Origin: Sulfurovum sp. TSL6
GTDB taxonomy: Bacteria > Campylobacterota > Campylobacteria > Campylobacterales > Sulfurovaceae
DNA: 64,000 bases
Reading direction: 5' to 3'
NCBI RefSeq assembly: GCF_019972115.1
Contig: NZ_BPFJ01000001.1
Span: 806,001 to 870,000 of the forward strand
Shown here: positions 53,146 through 63,105 of the stretch, piece after piece
Numbering within the stretch: the first letter of the stretch is position 1
How the letters are laid out: each line of letters opens with the position of its first letter
Notes under the pieces: generated by a model
The model's database searches: none
What the model saw: the letters and a program-made list of their open reading frames with translations, nothing else
What the model was told of the DNA's origin: nothing
Program-made: the position numbers and the translations under genes

Positions 53146-53508
53146 TTGAATGATAATTTTTATTTACCATTGACCATTATTTTAATTCTTACAGTGATGA
53201 TACCTTTTTTATTTCATTTAAGTCGTTATCTCGGTGATGTAACAAAAAACAATAATGCGATTAATCAAACCTATGAAAGTGGTATAAAAAAAACATACAA
53301 AGATAGTTTTGAGCGTTTTAATATCAAGTATTATCTTGTAGCTATTATCTTTATTATTTTTGATGTTGAGATACTTTTTATGTTTCCCTGGGCGGTGACA
53401 CTTCGTGATACAGGTCTGTTTGGGCTTGTTGAAATGTTTATATTCATGACACTGCTTCTTGCCGGACTGATCTATATCTATAAAAAGGGTGCCTTGAAAT
53501 GGAGTTAA
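53146..53508 (+). CDS. nuoA: NADH-quinone oxidoreductase subunit A
   Basis: 120 residues with three membrane helices. YESGIKKTYKDSFERFNIKYYLVAIIFIIFDVEILF contains the NuoA hallmark (xESG and FDVE). The start codon is TTG at 53146 with AAAGGGGA just upstream; the nearby ATG at 53150 is in another frame. It is a membrane-arm subunit of complex I and overlaps nuoB by 10 bp. Confidence 0.93.
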   Translation: MNDNFYLPLTIILILTVMIPFLFHLSRYLGDVTKNNNAINQTYESGIKKTYKDSFERFNIKYYLVAIIFIIFDVEILFMFPWAVTLRDTGLFGLVEMFIFMTLLLAGLIYIYKKGALKWS

Positions 53509-54017
53509 GTAATCCGTCACTGCCGAATAACATTGCGATCACGACTAAACTTGATGAAGCCATAGGATGGGCAAGGGAATCTTCTCTTTGGCCTATGATC
53601 TTTGGAACGGCTTGTTGTGCCATAGAATTTATGAGTGTGGCTGCAAGTAAATATGATATCTCCCGCTTTGGCGCAGAGGTTGTCCGTTTTTCACCGCGTC
53701 AGGCAGACTTGTTGATCGTTTCTGGTACTGTTACCTACAAACAAGGTCCCATCTTAAAACAGATCTATGATCAAATGAGTGAACCAAAATGGGTGATCAG
53801 TATGGGGGCTTGTGCATGTAGTGGTGGATTTTATGACAACTATACGACCATGCAAGGGATAGATCAGATCATCCCGGTTGATCTCTATGTGGGTGGCTGT
53901 CCTCCACGACCAGAAGCGCTGCTCGATGCACTCTTAACTCTACAAAAAGATTTAAGAACCAATAAGTACAACCCAAACAGACATGAGAACTTTAAAGGCT
54001 TACTTGATAATGTTTGA
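53499..54017 (+). CDS. nuoB: NADH-quinone oxidoreductase subunit B
   Basis: 172 residues. Cluster N2 ligands are visible: GTACCAIEFM near 37-46 with the adjacent double Cys, GACACSGG near 102-109 and GGCPPRPEAL near 131-140. It carries electrons to quinone at the junction of the two arms. It overlaps nuoA and nuoCD. Confidence 0.96.
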   Translation: MELSNPSLPNNIAITTKLDEAIGWARESSLWPMIFGTACCAIEFMSVAASKYDISRFGAEVVRFSPRQADLLIVSGTVTYKQGPILKQIYDQMSEPKWVISMGACACSGGFYDNYTTMQGIDQIIPVDLYVGGCPPRPEALLDALLTLQKDLRTNKYNPNRHENFKGLLDNV

Positions 54018-55656
54018 AAAAATGATAGTTTTGTCTGATGAGATACATGCATTTATAAAAAGTAAATATGATGAGGGATTTAATTATCTACTTGATATTA
54101 CTGCGATAGATTACAGTGACTACATCACACAGCAAGAGAAAGATTTTGCTTTAGTGTATATACTCCGTCATGAAAGCTTCAAGAATTATATTGTCATTAA
54201 AACCTATTTGCATGAACTGGAGATAGAGACTATTTCAGATATTTTCAAAGGTGCAAACTGGCTAGAGAGAGAAGTGTATGACCAGTATGGAATCTCCTTT
54301 AAAAACCATCCAAATCTAAGAAGAGTGCTCAATCATAAAGAATTCGTAGGACACCCTTTAAGAAAATCTTACCCTATCACAAAAGGTCAGATTCTTCATG
54401 AAACGGACGACCTTATTGATGAAATGAACCATAGACTGCTAAGCAAAGGTCTTGTGTGTAAAACAGACAATGGTTTATTTAGTGAATGCAGCAAAGATCT
54501 TATGTTCTTAAATCTTGGTCCTTCCCACCCGGCCAGTCATGGTACTATCAGAACGTATGTTGCGCTTGATGGAGAGACCGTAGAAGCTGCAGTATCTGAG
54601 ATTGGTTATCTGCATCGAGGGTTTGAAAAGAGCTGCGAAAATCATACTTATAATCAAATAATCCCTTATACCGATAGACTAAACTACTGTTCTGCTATCA
54701 GTAACAATATCGCCTTTGTAAAAACCGTTGAAGAGATGCTGGGAGTTACTCTGAGCGAACGTGCACAAGCGATCAGAGTGATGTTGCTGGAACTCTCTCG
54801 GATAGAAGATCATGTGGTATGTTTGGCTGCAGTTTTGGTCGATATGGGCGGACTTACCAATTACTGGTATATGTATAATCCAAGAGAAGACATTTATGAT
54901 CTGCTTTCGAAACTTACAGGTGCAAGACTGACAAATTCATACATGAGAGTCGGTGGAATGGCCAATGATCTCTATGAGGGTTTTGAAGAAGACCTGAAAG
55001 CAGTCATCAAAAAAATTCAGCATGGTGTAGAACAGACCTTAGCCCTTATAAAGCATAATAGAATTTTTCATGACAGAACGCAAAATGTAGGTGTCATCAG
55101 TGCAGAAGATGCACTTAACTACGCTATAACAGGTCCAAATTTGCGAGCAACGGGTGTAGCCTTTGATATGCGAAAAGACACCCCTTATTATGGATATGAA
55201 AATTACGAGTTCGATGTTGTCGTTGGCAGTGTCGGCGATGTGTATGACAGAGTGATGGTTCGTTTTGCTGAGATAGATGAGAGCATTAAGATCATTAAGC
55301 AGGTGATGGAAAACCTACCCGAGGGTGATGTGAATGTCAAAGATGCTTCTGTCACATTGCCAGATAAGGAGGCTGTTTATGGCACTATAGAAGGTGCGAT
55401 GAATCAGTTTAAACTTATTTATGAGGGGGTTAAAGTGCCTGTCGGCGAACATTACAGTGCTCTAGAGGCTACCAATGGAGAACTTGGATTTTTCATTGTG
55501 AGTGATGGAAGCGGGACGCCCTATAAGGTCAAAGTAAAAGCGCCATCATTCACTGCCATGAGTGCCTACCCGGAGATCATAGAGGGATCACAACTTGCAG
55601 ATGCCATCCTTACTCTTGGAAGTTTAAATATTATTGCCGGAGAGATGGATCGATGA
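54010..55656 (+). CDS. nuoCD: NADH-quinone oxidoreductase fused subunits C and D
   Basis: 548 residues joining NuoC (about 1-140: GANWLEREVYDQYGISFKNHP and RKSYPI) with NuoD (from about 160: LNLGPSHPASHGTIRTYVALDGE, EIGYLHRGFEK, RIEDHVVCLA and C-terminal PSFTAMSAYPEIIEGSQLADAILTLGSLNIIAGEMDR in pieces). The NuoD His of PASHG near the quinone site is kept. The ATG at 54010 (ATGTTTGA overlap with nuoB stop) is preferred to 53983. The fusion is as in enterobacteria, unlike the separate C and D of many Campylobacterota. Confidence 0.92.
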   Translation: MFEKMIVLSDEIHAFIKSKYDEGFNYLLDITAIDYSDYITQQEKDFALVYILRHESFKNYIVIKTYLHELEIETISDIFKGANWLEREVYDQYGISFKNHPNLRRVLNHKEFVGHPLRKSYPITKGQILHETDDLIDEMNHRLLSKGLVCKTDNGLFSECSKDLMFLNLGPSHPASHGTIRTYVALDGETVEAAVSEIGYLHRGFEKSCENHTYNQIIPYTDRLNYCSAISNNIAFVKTVEEMLGVTLSERAQAIRVMLLELSRIEDHVVCLAAVLVDMGGLTNYWYMYNPREDIYDLLSKLTGARLTNSYMRVGGMANDLYEGFEEDLKAVIKKIQHGVEQTLALIKHNRIFHDRTQNVGVISAEDALNYAITGPNLRATGVAFDMRKDTPYYGYENYEFDVVVGSVGDVYDRVMVRFAEIDESIKIIKQVMENLPEGDVNVKDASVTLPDKEAVYGTIEGAMNQFKLIYEGVKVPVGEHYSALEATNGELGFFIVSDGSGTPYKVKVKAPSFTAMSAYPEIIEGSQLADAILTLGSLNIIAGEMDR

Positions 55657-56096
55657 GTTTTTCTTTTAACCAAAACAACACTATGAAGATCGATTTGATC
55701 AAAGACCGTTATCCAGAAAAAAAAGCACTTATATTGCCTCTGCTTTGGCTGGCTCAAAAGCAGGAGTCATACATAAGAGAAGATGCAATGCAGTATATTT
55801 CGGAATTTACACAGATGCCATATATGCATGTGTACAGTGTAGCAACTTTTTATACAATGTTCAGACTTCAAAAACCTGAAAAAAGAGTGATAGAAGTCTG
55901 CAGAACACTCTCTTGTGAGCTAAATGGCAGTGAAGAGATAAAAAAACATCTTGAAAATCACTATAGTGATGCCTTTGAGATCATTGAAGTTGAATGTATG
56001 GGTGCATGTTCGGGTGCACCGATGTGTACACTCGATGGTAAGTACCTTGAGAACTTAACACCTGGGAAAATTGACGAGGTTTTAGATGCAAACTAA
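55653..56096 (+). CDS. nuoE: NADH-quinone oxidoreductase subunit E
   Basis: 147 residues of the thioredoxin-like [2Fe-2S] family. Ligands CRTLSC near 83-88 and CMGACSGAPMC near 115-125 match the C-x4-C ... C-x3-C pattern. MPYMHVYSVATFYTMF is the family signature. It partners NuoF. The start overlaps nuoCD by 4 bp. Confidence 0.94.
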   Translation: MSFSFNQNNTMKIDLIKDRYPEKKALILPLLWLAQKQESYIREDAMQYISEFTQMPYMHVYSVATFYTMFRLQKPEKRVIEVCRTLSCELNGSEEIKKHLENHYSDAFEIIEVECMGACSGAPMCTLDGKYLENLTPGKIDEVLDAN

Positions 56097-57318
56097 GATC
56101 GTCAGCAAAAATTTTGACATACCACTGTCACACACCATGGATGTTGCACTGAAAAACGGACGATATACATCTCTTGATAGACTTTTTACCTATAAACCGC
56201 AACAAGTGATCGATACCATTAAAGCCAGTGGTCTCCGTGGCAAAGGTGGAGGCGGAGCATATGCTGGTAATAAATGGCAATTAGCCAGTGATCATCATGG
56301 CATAAAATATGTCGTAGTCAATGCAGATGAGAGTGAACCGGGAACCTTTAAAGACAGACAGATCATTTCGCACGATCCGCATCTTCTCATTGAGGGGATC
56401 ATTGCTGCATGTTACGCTATCGGCTCAAACACAGCCTATATTTATGTCAGAGGTGAATATGAAGAGTTCAGTGATATTCTACAATCTGCTATAGAGGAAG
56501 CATATGAAAAAAAGATCTTGGGCAGTAAGTCAAAATATCTTGTAGATATCACCATACATAGAGGTGCTGGAGCCTATATTTGCGGAGAGAAATCTGCACT
56601 GTTAGAATCTTTAGAGGGGAATCGAGGCCATCCAAGACTAAAATCTCAAACACCGCAGCCGGAGTTTTACTTTGGCCAACCAACTCTCGTTACAAATGTT
56701 GAAACGATCGCTTCCGTTCCTTTCATTATAGAAAATGGAGCAGATGCGTATAGAGCCTATGGAACGGATGCATCTCCGGGAACTCTGCTTTTTGCGATCA
56801 GTGGGAATATTACCAATCCAGGAGTCTATGAAGCTGAATTTGGTGTGCGCATGCTTGAATATATAGAAACCATGGGTGGCGGAGTAAAAAATGGTAAAAA
56901 GCTGAAAGCTGTGATACCAGGCGGTGCTTCAACACCTGTGCTTCCTGCAAGTATGCTCAAAGATGCAACACTTGATTATGAGAGTTTAAAGCGTCTTGGC
57001 TCTGCACTCGGTACGGGAGGAATGATCATTTTAGATGAAGATGTATCTATGGTAAAAGCTTTGAAAAATCTACTTAGATTTTATCATCATGAATCATGTG
57101 GACAGTGTACACCATGTCGCGAGGGAACTTCTTGGGTTGACAAGACACTAGATAAATTTATAGCTAAAACAGCGACACAAGAGGATTTGAACATTTTAAG
57201 GTCAGTGAGTCAAAGTATGAATGGAAAAACAATCTGTGTATTTGCTCCTGCGGTAAGTGCTGTGATCGATGGATTTTTAAAACATTTTGAGAGTGAGTTT
57301 CTGGAGTGTATCGTATGA
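56086..57318 (+). CDS. nuoF: NADH-quinone oxidoreductase subunit F
   Basis: 410 residues. The FMN/NADH region is GLRGKGGGGAYAGNKWQ near 45-61 where most NuoF read GRGGAGFPTGLKW. ADESEPGTFKDR near 83-94, CGEKSALLESLEG near 166-178 (usually CGEETAL) and the N3 cluster ESCGQCTPCREGT near 342-354 follow. It is the expected electron entry site of complex I. The two changes in the nucleotide-binding motifs could affect NADH versus another donor. It overlaps nuoE and nuoG. Confidence 0.93.
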   Translation: MQTKIVSKNFDIPLSHTMDVALKNGRYTSLDRLFTYKPQQVIDTIKASGLRGKGGGGAYAGNKWQLASDHHGIKYVVVNADESEPGTFKDRQIISHDPHLLIEGIIAACYAIGSNTAYIYVRGEYEEFSDILQSAIEEAYEKKILGSKSKYLVDITIHRGAGAYICGEKSALLESLEGNRGHPRLKSQTPQPEFYFGQPTLVTNVETIASVPFIIENGADAYRAYGTDASPGTLLFAISGNITNPGVYEAEFGVRMLEYIETMGGGVKNGKKLKAVIPGGASTPVLPASMLKDATLDYESLKRLGSALGTGGMIILDEDVSMVKALKNLLRFYHHESCGQCTPCREGTSWVDKTLDKFIAKTATQEDLNILRSVSQSMNGKTICVFAPAVSAVIDGFLKHFESEFLECIV

Positions 57319-58658
57319 AAATCATGATCGACAACACTCCCATAGAATGCGAAGAAAATGAACTTCTCATTGATGTCATGTTAAACAACAACATCCATAT
57401 TCCTCATTTTTGCTACCATCAGGACTTAGGTGCGGATGGTAACTGTAGAATGTGTATGGTTGAGATCAAAGGTCAAAAACGTCCTCAGATAGCCTGTGAC
57501 ACCCTCGTAAAAGAGAATCTTGAAGTGTCAACAAAAAGTGAGAATATCACGGAGATCAAACGCTCTATCCTTGAACTGGAACTTCTAAACCACCCAGTAG
57601 ATTGCCCTATTTGTGATCAGGCTGGTGAGTGTAAACTTCAAGATTATTACATGGACTATGGTCTCTATGAGAGTCATCTCAGTACCCCAAAAACAAAAAA
57701 AGGCAAACATATAGACCTTGGCTCAAATGTAATACTTGATCAGGAGAGATGTGTTTTATGTACACGATGTACTCGCTTTACTTCAGATATTACAAAAACC
57801 GGTGAGCTGGGTATCATTGGGCGTGGAGACAGTGCACGGGTTGCAGTAGCGCCTGGACGTGAACTACATAATCCCTATGCGATGAATGTCGTTGAACTCT
57901 GTCCTGTTGGGGCATTAACCTCAAAAGATTTTAGATTTAAACAGCGTGTATGGTTCTTAGATTCTGCGGAAAGTATCTGTCATGGCTGTTCACGCGGATG
58001 CAATATTCATATAGACTACAATGAAACGAAATACGCGCATGAAAAAATTCATAGATTTAGGGCAAGAAGAAACACGCAGATAAATCAATCATTTTTATGT
58101 GATTACGGAAGACTTAGCTATAAAGAGTTAAATGAGAGCTTCAGTGGTACAGTCTCAGAGATAAAGGAGTTCAAAGCACTACTTACGATGGAGAACAAAC
58201 TTGCTTTGGTCTCCCCATCCATGAGTCTTCAACAGCTTCAGAGTGTAAAAAGTTTTTGTCAAACGTATGATATTGATCTTTTTTCTCTAGCCTATATGGA
58301 TGAGAATTTTGGGGATGACTGGCTAAGGACCAATGATCTCAGTGCTAACTTTACAGGGGTAAAAGAGCTCAATATCAATAGTTCTAAAGAGGCGTTTGAG
58401 ACTTCTTTGGAAAATGCAGAAGTAGTCATCAATTTTGATCATGACCTTTTAAAACATCAAGCCTTACACCATAAGAGAGTGGTTCAATTCACAACATCAA
58501 ATTGTGATACGCATTATGAACTTATTTTTGCTATTGCCAACTTTGCGCATGACAATGGTACTATTATCAACTGCGATGGTATAAGACAAGATTTTTATGC
58601 CACTAAATATAAGAGTGAGACCCCTACTTTAGTAGAACTCTTAGGAGAGTTAGTATGA
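57315..58658 (+). CDS. nuoG: NADH-quinone oxidoreductase subunit G, short form
   Basis: 447 residues against 680-900 in most bacteria. Fe-S ligands are all present in order: HFCYHQDLGADGNCRMC (2Fe-2S), HPVDCPICDQAGECKLQ (His-ligated 4Fe-4S), CVLCTRC with a later Cys (4Fe-4S), and an extra CHGCSRGC...FLCDYG set of N7 type. The long molybdopterin-like region is replaced by ~170 residues. The start ATG at 57315 overlaps the nuoF stop (ATGA) with GGAG upstream; a GTG opens at 57306. Confidence 0.92.
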   Translation: MKIMIDNTPIECEENELLIDVMLNNNIHIPHFCYHQDLGADGNCRMCMVEIKGQKRPQIACDTLVKENLEVSTKSENITEIKRSILELELLNHPVDCPICDQAGECKLQDYYMDYGLYESHLSTPKTKKGKHIDLGSNVILDQERCVLCTRCTRFTSDITKTGELGIIGRGDSARVAVAPGRELHNPYAMNVVELCPVGALTSKDFRFKQRVWFLDSAESICHGCSRGCNIHIDYNETKYAHEKIHRFRARRNTQINQSFLCDYGRLSYKELNESFSGTVSEIKEFKALLTMENKLALVSPSMSLQQLQSVKSFCQTYDIDLFSLAYMDENFGDDWLRTNDLSANFTGVKELNINSSKEAFETSLENAEVVINFDHDLLKHQALHHKRVVQFTTSNCDTHYELIFAIANFAHDNGTIINCDGIRQDFYATKYKSETPTLVELLGELV

Positions 58659-59917
58659 ATACCATTTTCATTCTTCTCCCCCTGGTTTTAACACTGCTTT
58701 ACTCACTTGCCAGTGTTCCTATTTTGGTCTGGATGGAGAGAAGAGTTGCTGCGTTGATCCAAGACAGACTTGGACCTAATAGATGTCATATAAAAGGATT
58801 TAGACTTGGCGGAATTATTCAATCCGTTGCGGACATGATGAAGCTTGTTTTCAAGGAAGAATTTTTACCTTCACATATTAAAAATAAATTTTACTATTTG
58901 GTAGCGCCCTCTATTGCCTTTATGAGTGCATTTTTAACTTTTATGGTGATACCTTATGCTGACAACATCACGATCGATGAGAAGACGTATCACATGCAAG
59001 CGCTACCGACAGAGTTAGGTGTATTATGGTTCTTGGCATTTGCAGGGTTAGGTGTGTATGGCATTATCATTGGCGGTTGGGCCAGTCACAATAAATATGC
59101 CATTTTAGGTTCTCTGCGCGCTACTGCACAAGTGATCGGCTATGAAGTTGCTATGGGTTTATCTTTAGTATCTATGCTGATCACTTACGGTACCATCAGT
59201 TTAAATGATATGGTCGTTTACCAGTCACAAAGCTTTTTTATACTTCCTGCATGGGGTGTTGTACTCCAGCCTCTAGCCACGATCATTTTTATAGTCACAG
59301 CATTTGCTGAGACGAACAGAGCCCCTTTTGATGCAGCTGAAGGAGAAAGTGAAGTAGTTGCCGGGTATCATACTGAGTATGGTGCAATGAAATTTGGTCT
59401 TTTTTTTGTAGCGGAGTATATTGCTATGGCAGCTTCAGGTGCATTGATCGTGACGCTCTTTTTTGGTGGATACCAACTTCCCTATCTCAGTACAGCTGAC
59501 CTTTTAAACCATTTTGAATTAGTCTTATGGATCATCATAGCCTTTGCTGTTGTAAGTTCTCTGATATTTTTAAAATGGATGAGAAAACACAACATATTTA
59601 GAACGTCTGGTTTCAATGAGACAAAAATATATACAACGATGATTATTGGGCTTACGATCTTTGCAATCATGCTGATGTCTTATTATGCTCTTGGACTGGG
59701 AGATGCCGGTACATTAGGTGTCATGCTCTTACAGTTCGCTATTTTTACTGTCAAGCTTTTCTTTCTACACTTTGTTTTTATCTGGGTGAGATGGACGTTG
59801 CCTCGTTTTCGGTATGACCAAACCCAAAAACTCGGGTGGAATATTTTACTGCCGCTTTCTCTGGCAAATATCTTTATCACAGCGATGGTTGTAGTAGGAG
59901 TGAATTATGGGAATTAA
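58655..59917 (+). CDS. nuoH: NADH-quinone oxidoreductase subunit H
   Basis: 420 residues, somewhat longer than usual, with eight or more membrane helices. WMERRVAALIQDRLGPNR near 27-44 and the quinone-chamber motif AETNRAPFDAAEGESEVVAGYHTEYG (in two parts near 216-241) are diagnostic. RWTLPRFRYDQ lies near the C-terminus. It forms the quinone channel. The ATG overlaps the nuoG stop by 4 bp. Confidence 0.96.
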   Translation: MNTIFILLPLVLTLLYSLASVPILVWMERRVAALIQDRLGPNRCHIKGFRLGGIIQSVADMMKLVFKEEFLPSHIKNKFYYLVAPSIAFMSAFLTFMVIPYADNITIDEKTYHMQALPTELGVLWFLAFAGLGVYGIIIGGWASHNKYAILGSLRATAQVIGYEVAMGLSLVSMLITYGTISLNDMVVYQSQSFFILPAWGVVLQPLATIIFIVTAFAETNRAPFDAAEGESEVVAGYHTEYGAMKFGLFFVAEYIAMAASGALIVTLFFGGYQLPYLSTADLLNHFELVLWIIIAFAVVSSLIFLKWMRKHNIFRTSGFNETKIYTTMIIGLTIFAIMLMSYYALGLGDAGTLGVMLLQFAIFTVKLFFLHFVFIWVRWTLPRFRYDQTQKLGWNILLPLSLANIFITAMVVVGVNYGN

Positions 59918-60425
59918 AGTGGTTGAACGTCATGGAAATACCTTTAAAGAGAAAATCTATCTGCATGCTGTATTTTCCGGGATGAAAACAACACTTAAGC
60001 ATTTCACAGCAAACTTAAGTAATGCCAGTAATATCCCTACGATCTGTTATCCTGAACAGATGCCTACAGATATTACGCCTCGTTACCGTGGAGTACATAG
60101 ACTGACACATAGAGAAGAAGATGATTCCATTGCGTGTGTAGCCTGTTTTATGTGTGCCACAGCTTGTCCAGCAGACTGTATCAACATTGTTGCTGTCGCC
60201 AGAGAGGACAGTGTGGATGAAAAGATGCCCGAAGTGTTTAATATTGATTTGTTAGAGTGTGTGTTCTGTGGGTATTGTGTTGAAGCCTGTCCCTGTGATG
60301 CCATCCGGATGGATAGCGGTATATTCTCAGTCATAGGTGATAACAGAGAAGACTTTATCTACAACAAAGAGAAACTACTGAGTATCAAAGGTATCTCAGA
60401 TGAGGAGTATAGCCTTGCAAAATGA
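59907..60425 (+). CDS. nuoI: NADH-quinone oxidoreductase subunit I
   Basis: 172 residues, two 4Fe-4S clusters: CVACFMCATACP near 77-88 and CVFCGYCVEACP near 118-129. RYRGVHRL precedes the first. It relays electrons toward NuoB. The start overlaps nuoH by 11 bp. Confidence 0.95.
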   Translation: MGIKVVERHGNTFKEKIYLHAVFSGMKTTLKHFTANLSNASNIPTICYPEQMPTDITPRYRGVHRLTHREEDDSIACVACFMCATACPADCINIVAVAREDSVDEKMPEVFNIDLLECVFCGYCVEACPCDAIRMDSGIFSVIGDNREDFIYNKEKLLSIKGISDEEYSLAK

Positions 60426-60915
60426 GATCATTTTTTTGATATTGGCAGTGCTTGCTGTTGTAAGCTCCATAGTGATGATCACTGCGCATAGACCTATTGA
60501 TTCAGCACTCAGTTTTATCGTGACACTTATCAGTATTGCTGCACTTTTTGGACTTGTAAATGCAACATTTTTATTTGTTGTACAGATCATTATCTATGCA
60601 GGTGCCATTTTAACACTGATATTGTTTATTATTATGTTTTTAAATATCAAGGATGAGAATTTACCTGATGAAAAGTACAAAAACCTGTGGCTGCTCGGAA
60701 CAACTCTCCTTATCCTGCCCTTTTCTGCTATTCTGATTCATTTGATCCTTAAAAGTGACATTGCTCTCAACAGTGTCACAGATGAGTCATTCGGAACGAT
60801 CAAAGATGTGGGTTTGACACTTTACAGTCAGTGGGTATTGCCTTTTGAATTGGTCTCTGTCTTACTACTCGTTGCATTGGTTGGTTCTGTAACGCTCTCA
60901 AAAAGGAATGATTGA
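60415..60915 (+). CDS. nuoJ: NADH-quinone oxidoreductase subunit J
   Basis: About 166 residues with five membrane helices. RPIDSALSFIVTLISIAALF and IIYAGAILTLILFIIMFLN carry the NuoJ signature including the broken TM3. An ATG at 60400 is in frame, but AGGAG at 60403-60407 fits a TTG start at 60415 (spacing 7), so TTG is preferred. It overlaps nuoI by 11 bp. Confidence 0.88.
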   Translation: MQNEIIFLILAVLAVVSSIVMITAHRPIDSALSFIVTLISIAALFGLVNATFLFVVQIIIYAGAILTLILFIIMFLNIKDENLPDEKYKNLWLLGTTLLILPFSAILIHLILKSDIALNSVTDESFGTIKDVGLTLYSQWVLPFELVSVLLLVALVGSVTLSKRND

Positions 60916-61223
60916 TGTTAAAAGCATACATGATACTCTCGATCATACTTTTCTCCATTGGGATGGTGGGACTGATAAGCAGAAGGAACATTATTGTGAT
61001 ATATATGTCTATAGAACTGCTGCTCAATGCCGTAAACTTATCTTTGATCGCCATAAGTGGAGATCTGGGAGACTCCTCAGGTCATGTCATGTCACTGATC
61101 ATCATAGCTATTGCAGCGGCAGAAGCTGCACTTTTTATGTCTTTGTTCGTTGTACTATTTAGAAAAAAGGGCTCACTTGATGCCAATATTTTTGATCTAC
61201 TAGGTAGTAAATATGAGTCATAG
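60915..61223 (+). CDS. nuoK: NADH-quinone oxidoreductase subunit K
   Basis: 102 residues with three membrane helices. The conserved acidic residues lie in YMSIELLLNAVNLSLI near 31-46 and AAAEAALFMSLFVVLFR near 67-83. ATG at 60915 overlaps the nuoJ stop by 1 bp with AAGGA upstream. Confidence 0.95.
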   Translation: MLKAYMILSIILFSIGMVGLISRRNIIVIYMSIELLLNAVNLSLIAISGDLGDSSGHVMSLIIIAIAAAEAALFMSLFVVLFRKKGSLDANIFDLLGSKYES

Positions 61224-63105
61224 CATACTTTTAAATATTTTACTTCTTGCTCCGCTCACAAGTGCATTTCTGATTTTTTTACTCACTATCAGCACGAGAT
61301 ATACCAAACAGACGCTCTATACGTTTTTGGCATTATCAGGTTCCGGACTAAGTGCAATGATTGCTTTGTATATCAGTTATAGTAGTTATTTTGAACATAA
61401 ACTTTTTGTTTCACATCTTTTTACATGGTTGAATATCGGTGATTTTACCATTGAAGTGACACTCAAAGCTGATGCACTAAGTTCTTTTATGTTGCTTTTT
61501 GTTGCACCGGTTAGTTTTCTCATTCATATTTATGCCACAGGTTATATGCATAAAGACAAGAGTTATGGGCGTTTTTTTACGTATTTTAATCTGTTTATCT
61601 TTTTTATGTTTTTACTGGTATTGGCAGATAATCCTATTATTATGTTTGTAGGCTGGGAGGGAGTCGGACTCATATCCTATCTACTTATAGGTTTTTATTT
61701 TGATGATATTAAAAATACCTATGCCGGAAATAAAGCATTTATTGTAAATAGAGTGGGAGACTTCGGATTTTTAAGTGCATTGATGCTTTTGTTTATTGAA
61801 ATAGGCAGTGGTGGTTTCTCTTATCATGCAATATTTTCAAACCTATCTTCCATAGAGTCACCCATGTTAAGTTTAATTGCCCTCTTACTTTTTGTTGGAG
61901 CGATGGGGAAATCTGCACAATTACCGTTATTTGTATGGTTACCTGATGCAATGGCAGGGCCAACACCTGTTTCTGCACTGATACATGCCGCCACTATGGT
62001 TACAGCAGGTATTTATATGGTTGCCCGTTTTGCACCTTTATACACTCTCACCGTCGATGTTTCACTTTTGATCGCATACGTTGGAGCACTTAGTGCAATG
62101 TTTGCCGCTGTCGTTGCTACAAGACAATATGATATTAAAAAGATACTTGCCTATTCAACGATCTCTCAACTGGGATTTATGTTTATGGCTCTTGGAGTTG
62201 GTGCCTACTCTACTGCATTATTTCATATGTTCACACATGCCTTTTTTAAAGGATTACTCTTTATGGGAGCCGGTGCCATTATCGTTGCATTTCATCATAC
62301 ACAAGATATACGGAAACTTCGTGGCATAAGAAAGTCTGTACCTACTGTTTTTATCATGATGCTTATAGGGTCACTGACTATTTCTGCTATACCTCCCCTG
62401 TCCGCTTTCGTTTCTAAAGATGCCATTATGACTGTCCTATATGCCAGTCATCATTTAGATCTGTTTTTGATGGCACTGCTCTCTTCATTATTCACTGCCT
62501 TGTATATGTTCAGGATGCTATTTGTACTCTTTTTCAGTGAAACTACCTATGAAGCTACGCTGGAACCTTCCCGAAACAGTGTCAAATCCATGATCTATCC
62601 GATGGCCATTTTAACACTGCTTTCTATCTTTGCAGGCATGCTAAACCTTCCCGAAATATTTGGTGGAAATTTACATATTTCATGCTGGCTTGATCTTGCA
62701 AATAGACACTTTGTTCTTTCGCATACCCATGAGATAGTGTTAATGTCAGTCAATACGGTATTAATACTCTCTGTCATATTCTATGCCTATAAAAGATATG
62801 CATACAAGGATACGATCCTGAAAGAGAGCAACACCGGCTTTGTTGCAAATAAATTTTATATTGATGCACTATACAACCTGATCATTGTCAAACCCCTATA
62901 CCTATTATCTGTTTTCTTAGATAGAAAAATAAGCCACGAACTCATTGATAATACGATTAATTCAATGGCATTCAATTATAGAAAACTTGGAAAATTTTTC
63001 TCAATTCTTGAAAATGGAAATGTGAGGTTCTATGCACTTTATATGCTCATAGGTCTTGTTTTAGGATTCATATATCTATTTTTATTATTGAAGGCAATAC
63101 TATGA
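61213..63105 (+). CDS. nuoL: NADH-quinone oxidoreductase subunit L
   Basis: 630 residues, proton-pumping antiporter-like subunit. FVGWEGVGLISYLLIGFYF near 145-163 holds the conserved Glu, GAMGKSAQLPLFVWLPDAM near 233-251 the Lys, and GPTPVSALIHAATMVTAGIY near 253-272 follows. The C-terminal lateral helix region is shorter than in E. coli but present, ending in a final membrane helix. Overlaps nuoK by 11 bp and nuoM by 4 bp. Confidence 0.96.
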   Translation: MSHSILLNILLLAPLTSAFLIFLLTISTRYTKQTLYTFLALSGSGLSAMIALYISYSSYFEHKLFVSHLFTWLNIGDFTIEVTLKADALSSFMLLFVAPVSFLIHIYATGYMHKDKSYGRFFTYFNLFIFFMFLLVLADNPIIMFVGWEGVGLISYLLIGFYFDDIKNTYAGNKAFIVNRVGDFGFLSALMLLFIEIGSGGFSYHAIFSNLSSIESPMLSLIALLLFVGAMGKSAQLPLFVWLPDAMAGPTPVSALIHAATMVTAGIYMVARFAPLYTLTVDVSLLIAYVGALSAMFAAVVATRQYDIKKILAYSTISQLGFMFMALGVGAYSTALFHMFTHAFFKGLLFMGAGAIIVAFHHTQDIRKLRGIRKSVPTVFIMMLIGSLTISAIPPLSAFVSKDAIMTVLYASHHLDLFLMALLSSLFTALYMFRMLFVLFFSETTYEATLEPSRNSVKSMIYPMAILTLLSIFAGMLNLPEIFGGNLHISCWLDLANRHFVLSHTHEIVLMSVNTVLILSVIFYAYKRYAYKDTILKESNTGFVANKFYIDALYNLIIVKPLYLLSVFLDRKISHELIDNTINSMAFNYRKLGKFFSILENGNVRFYALYMLIGLVLGFIYLFLLLKAIL

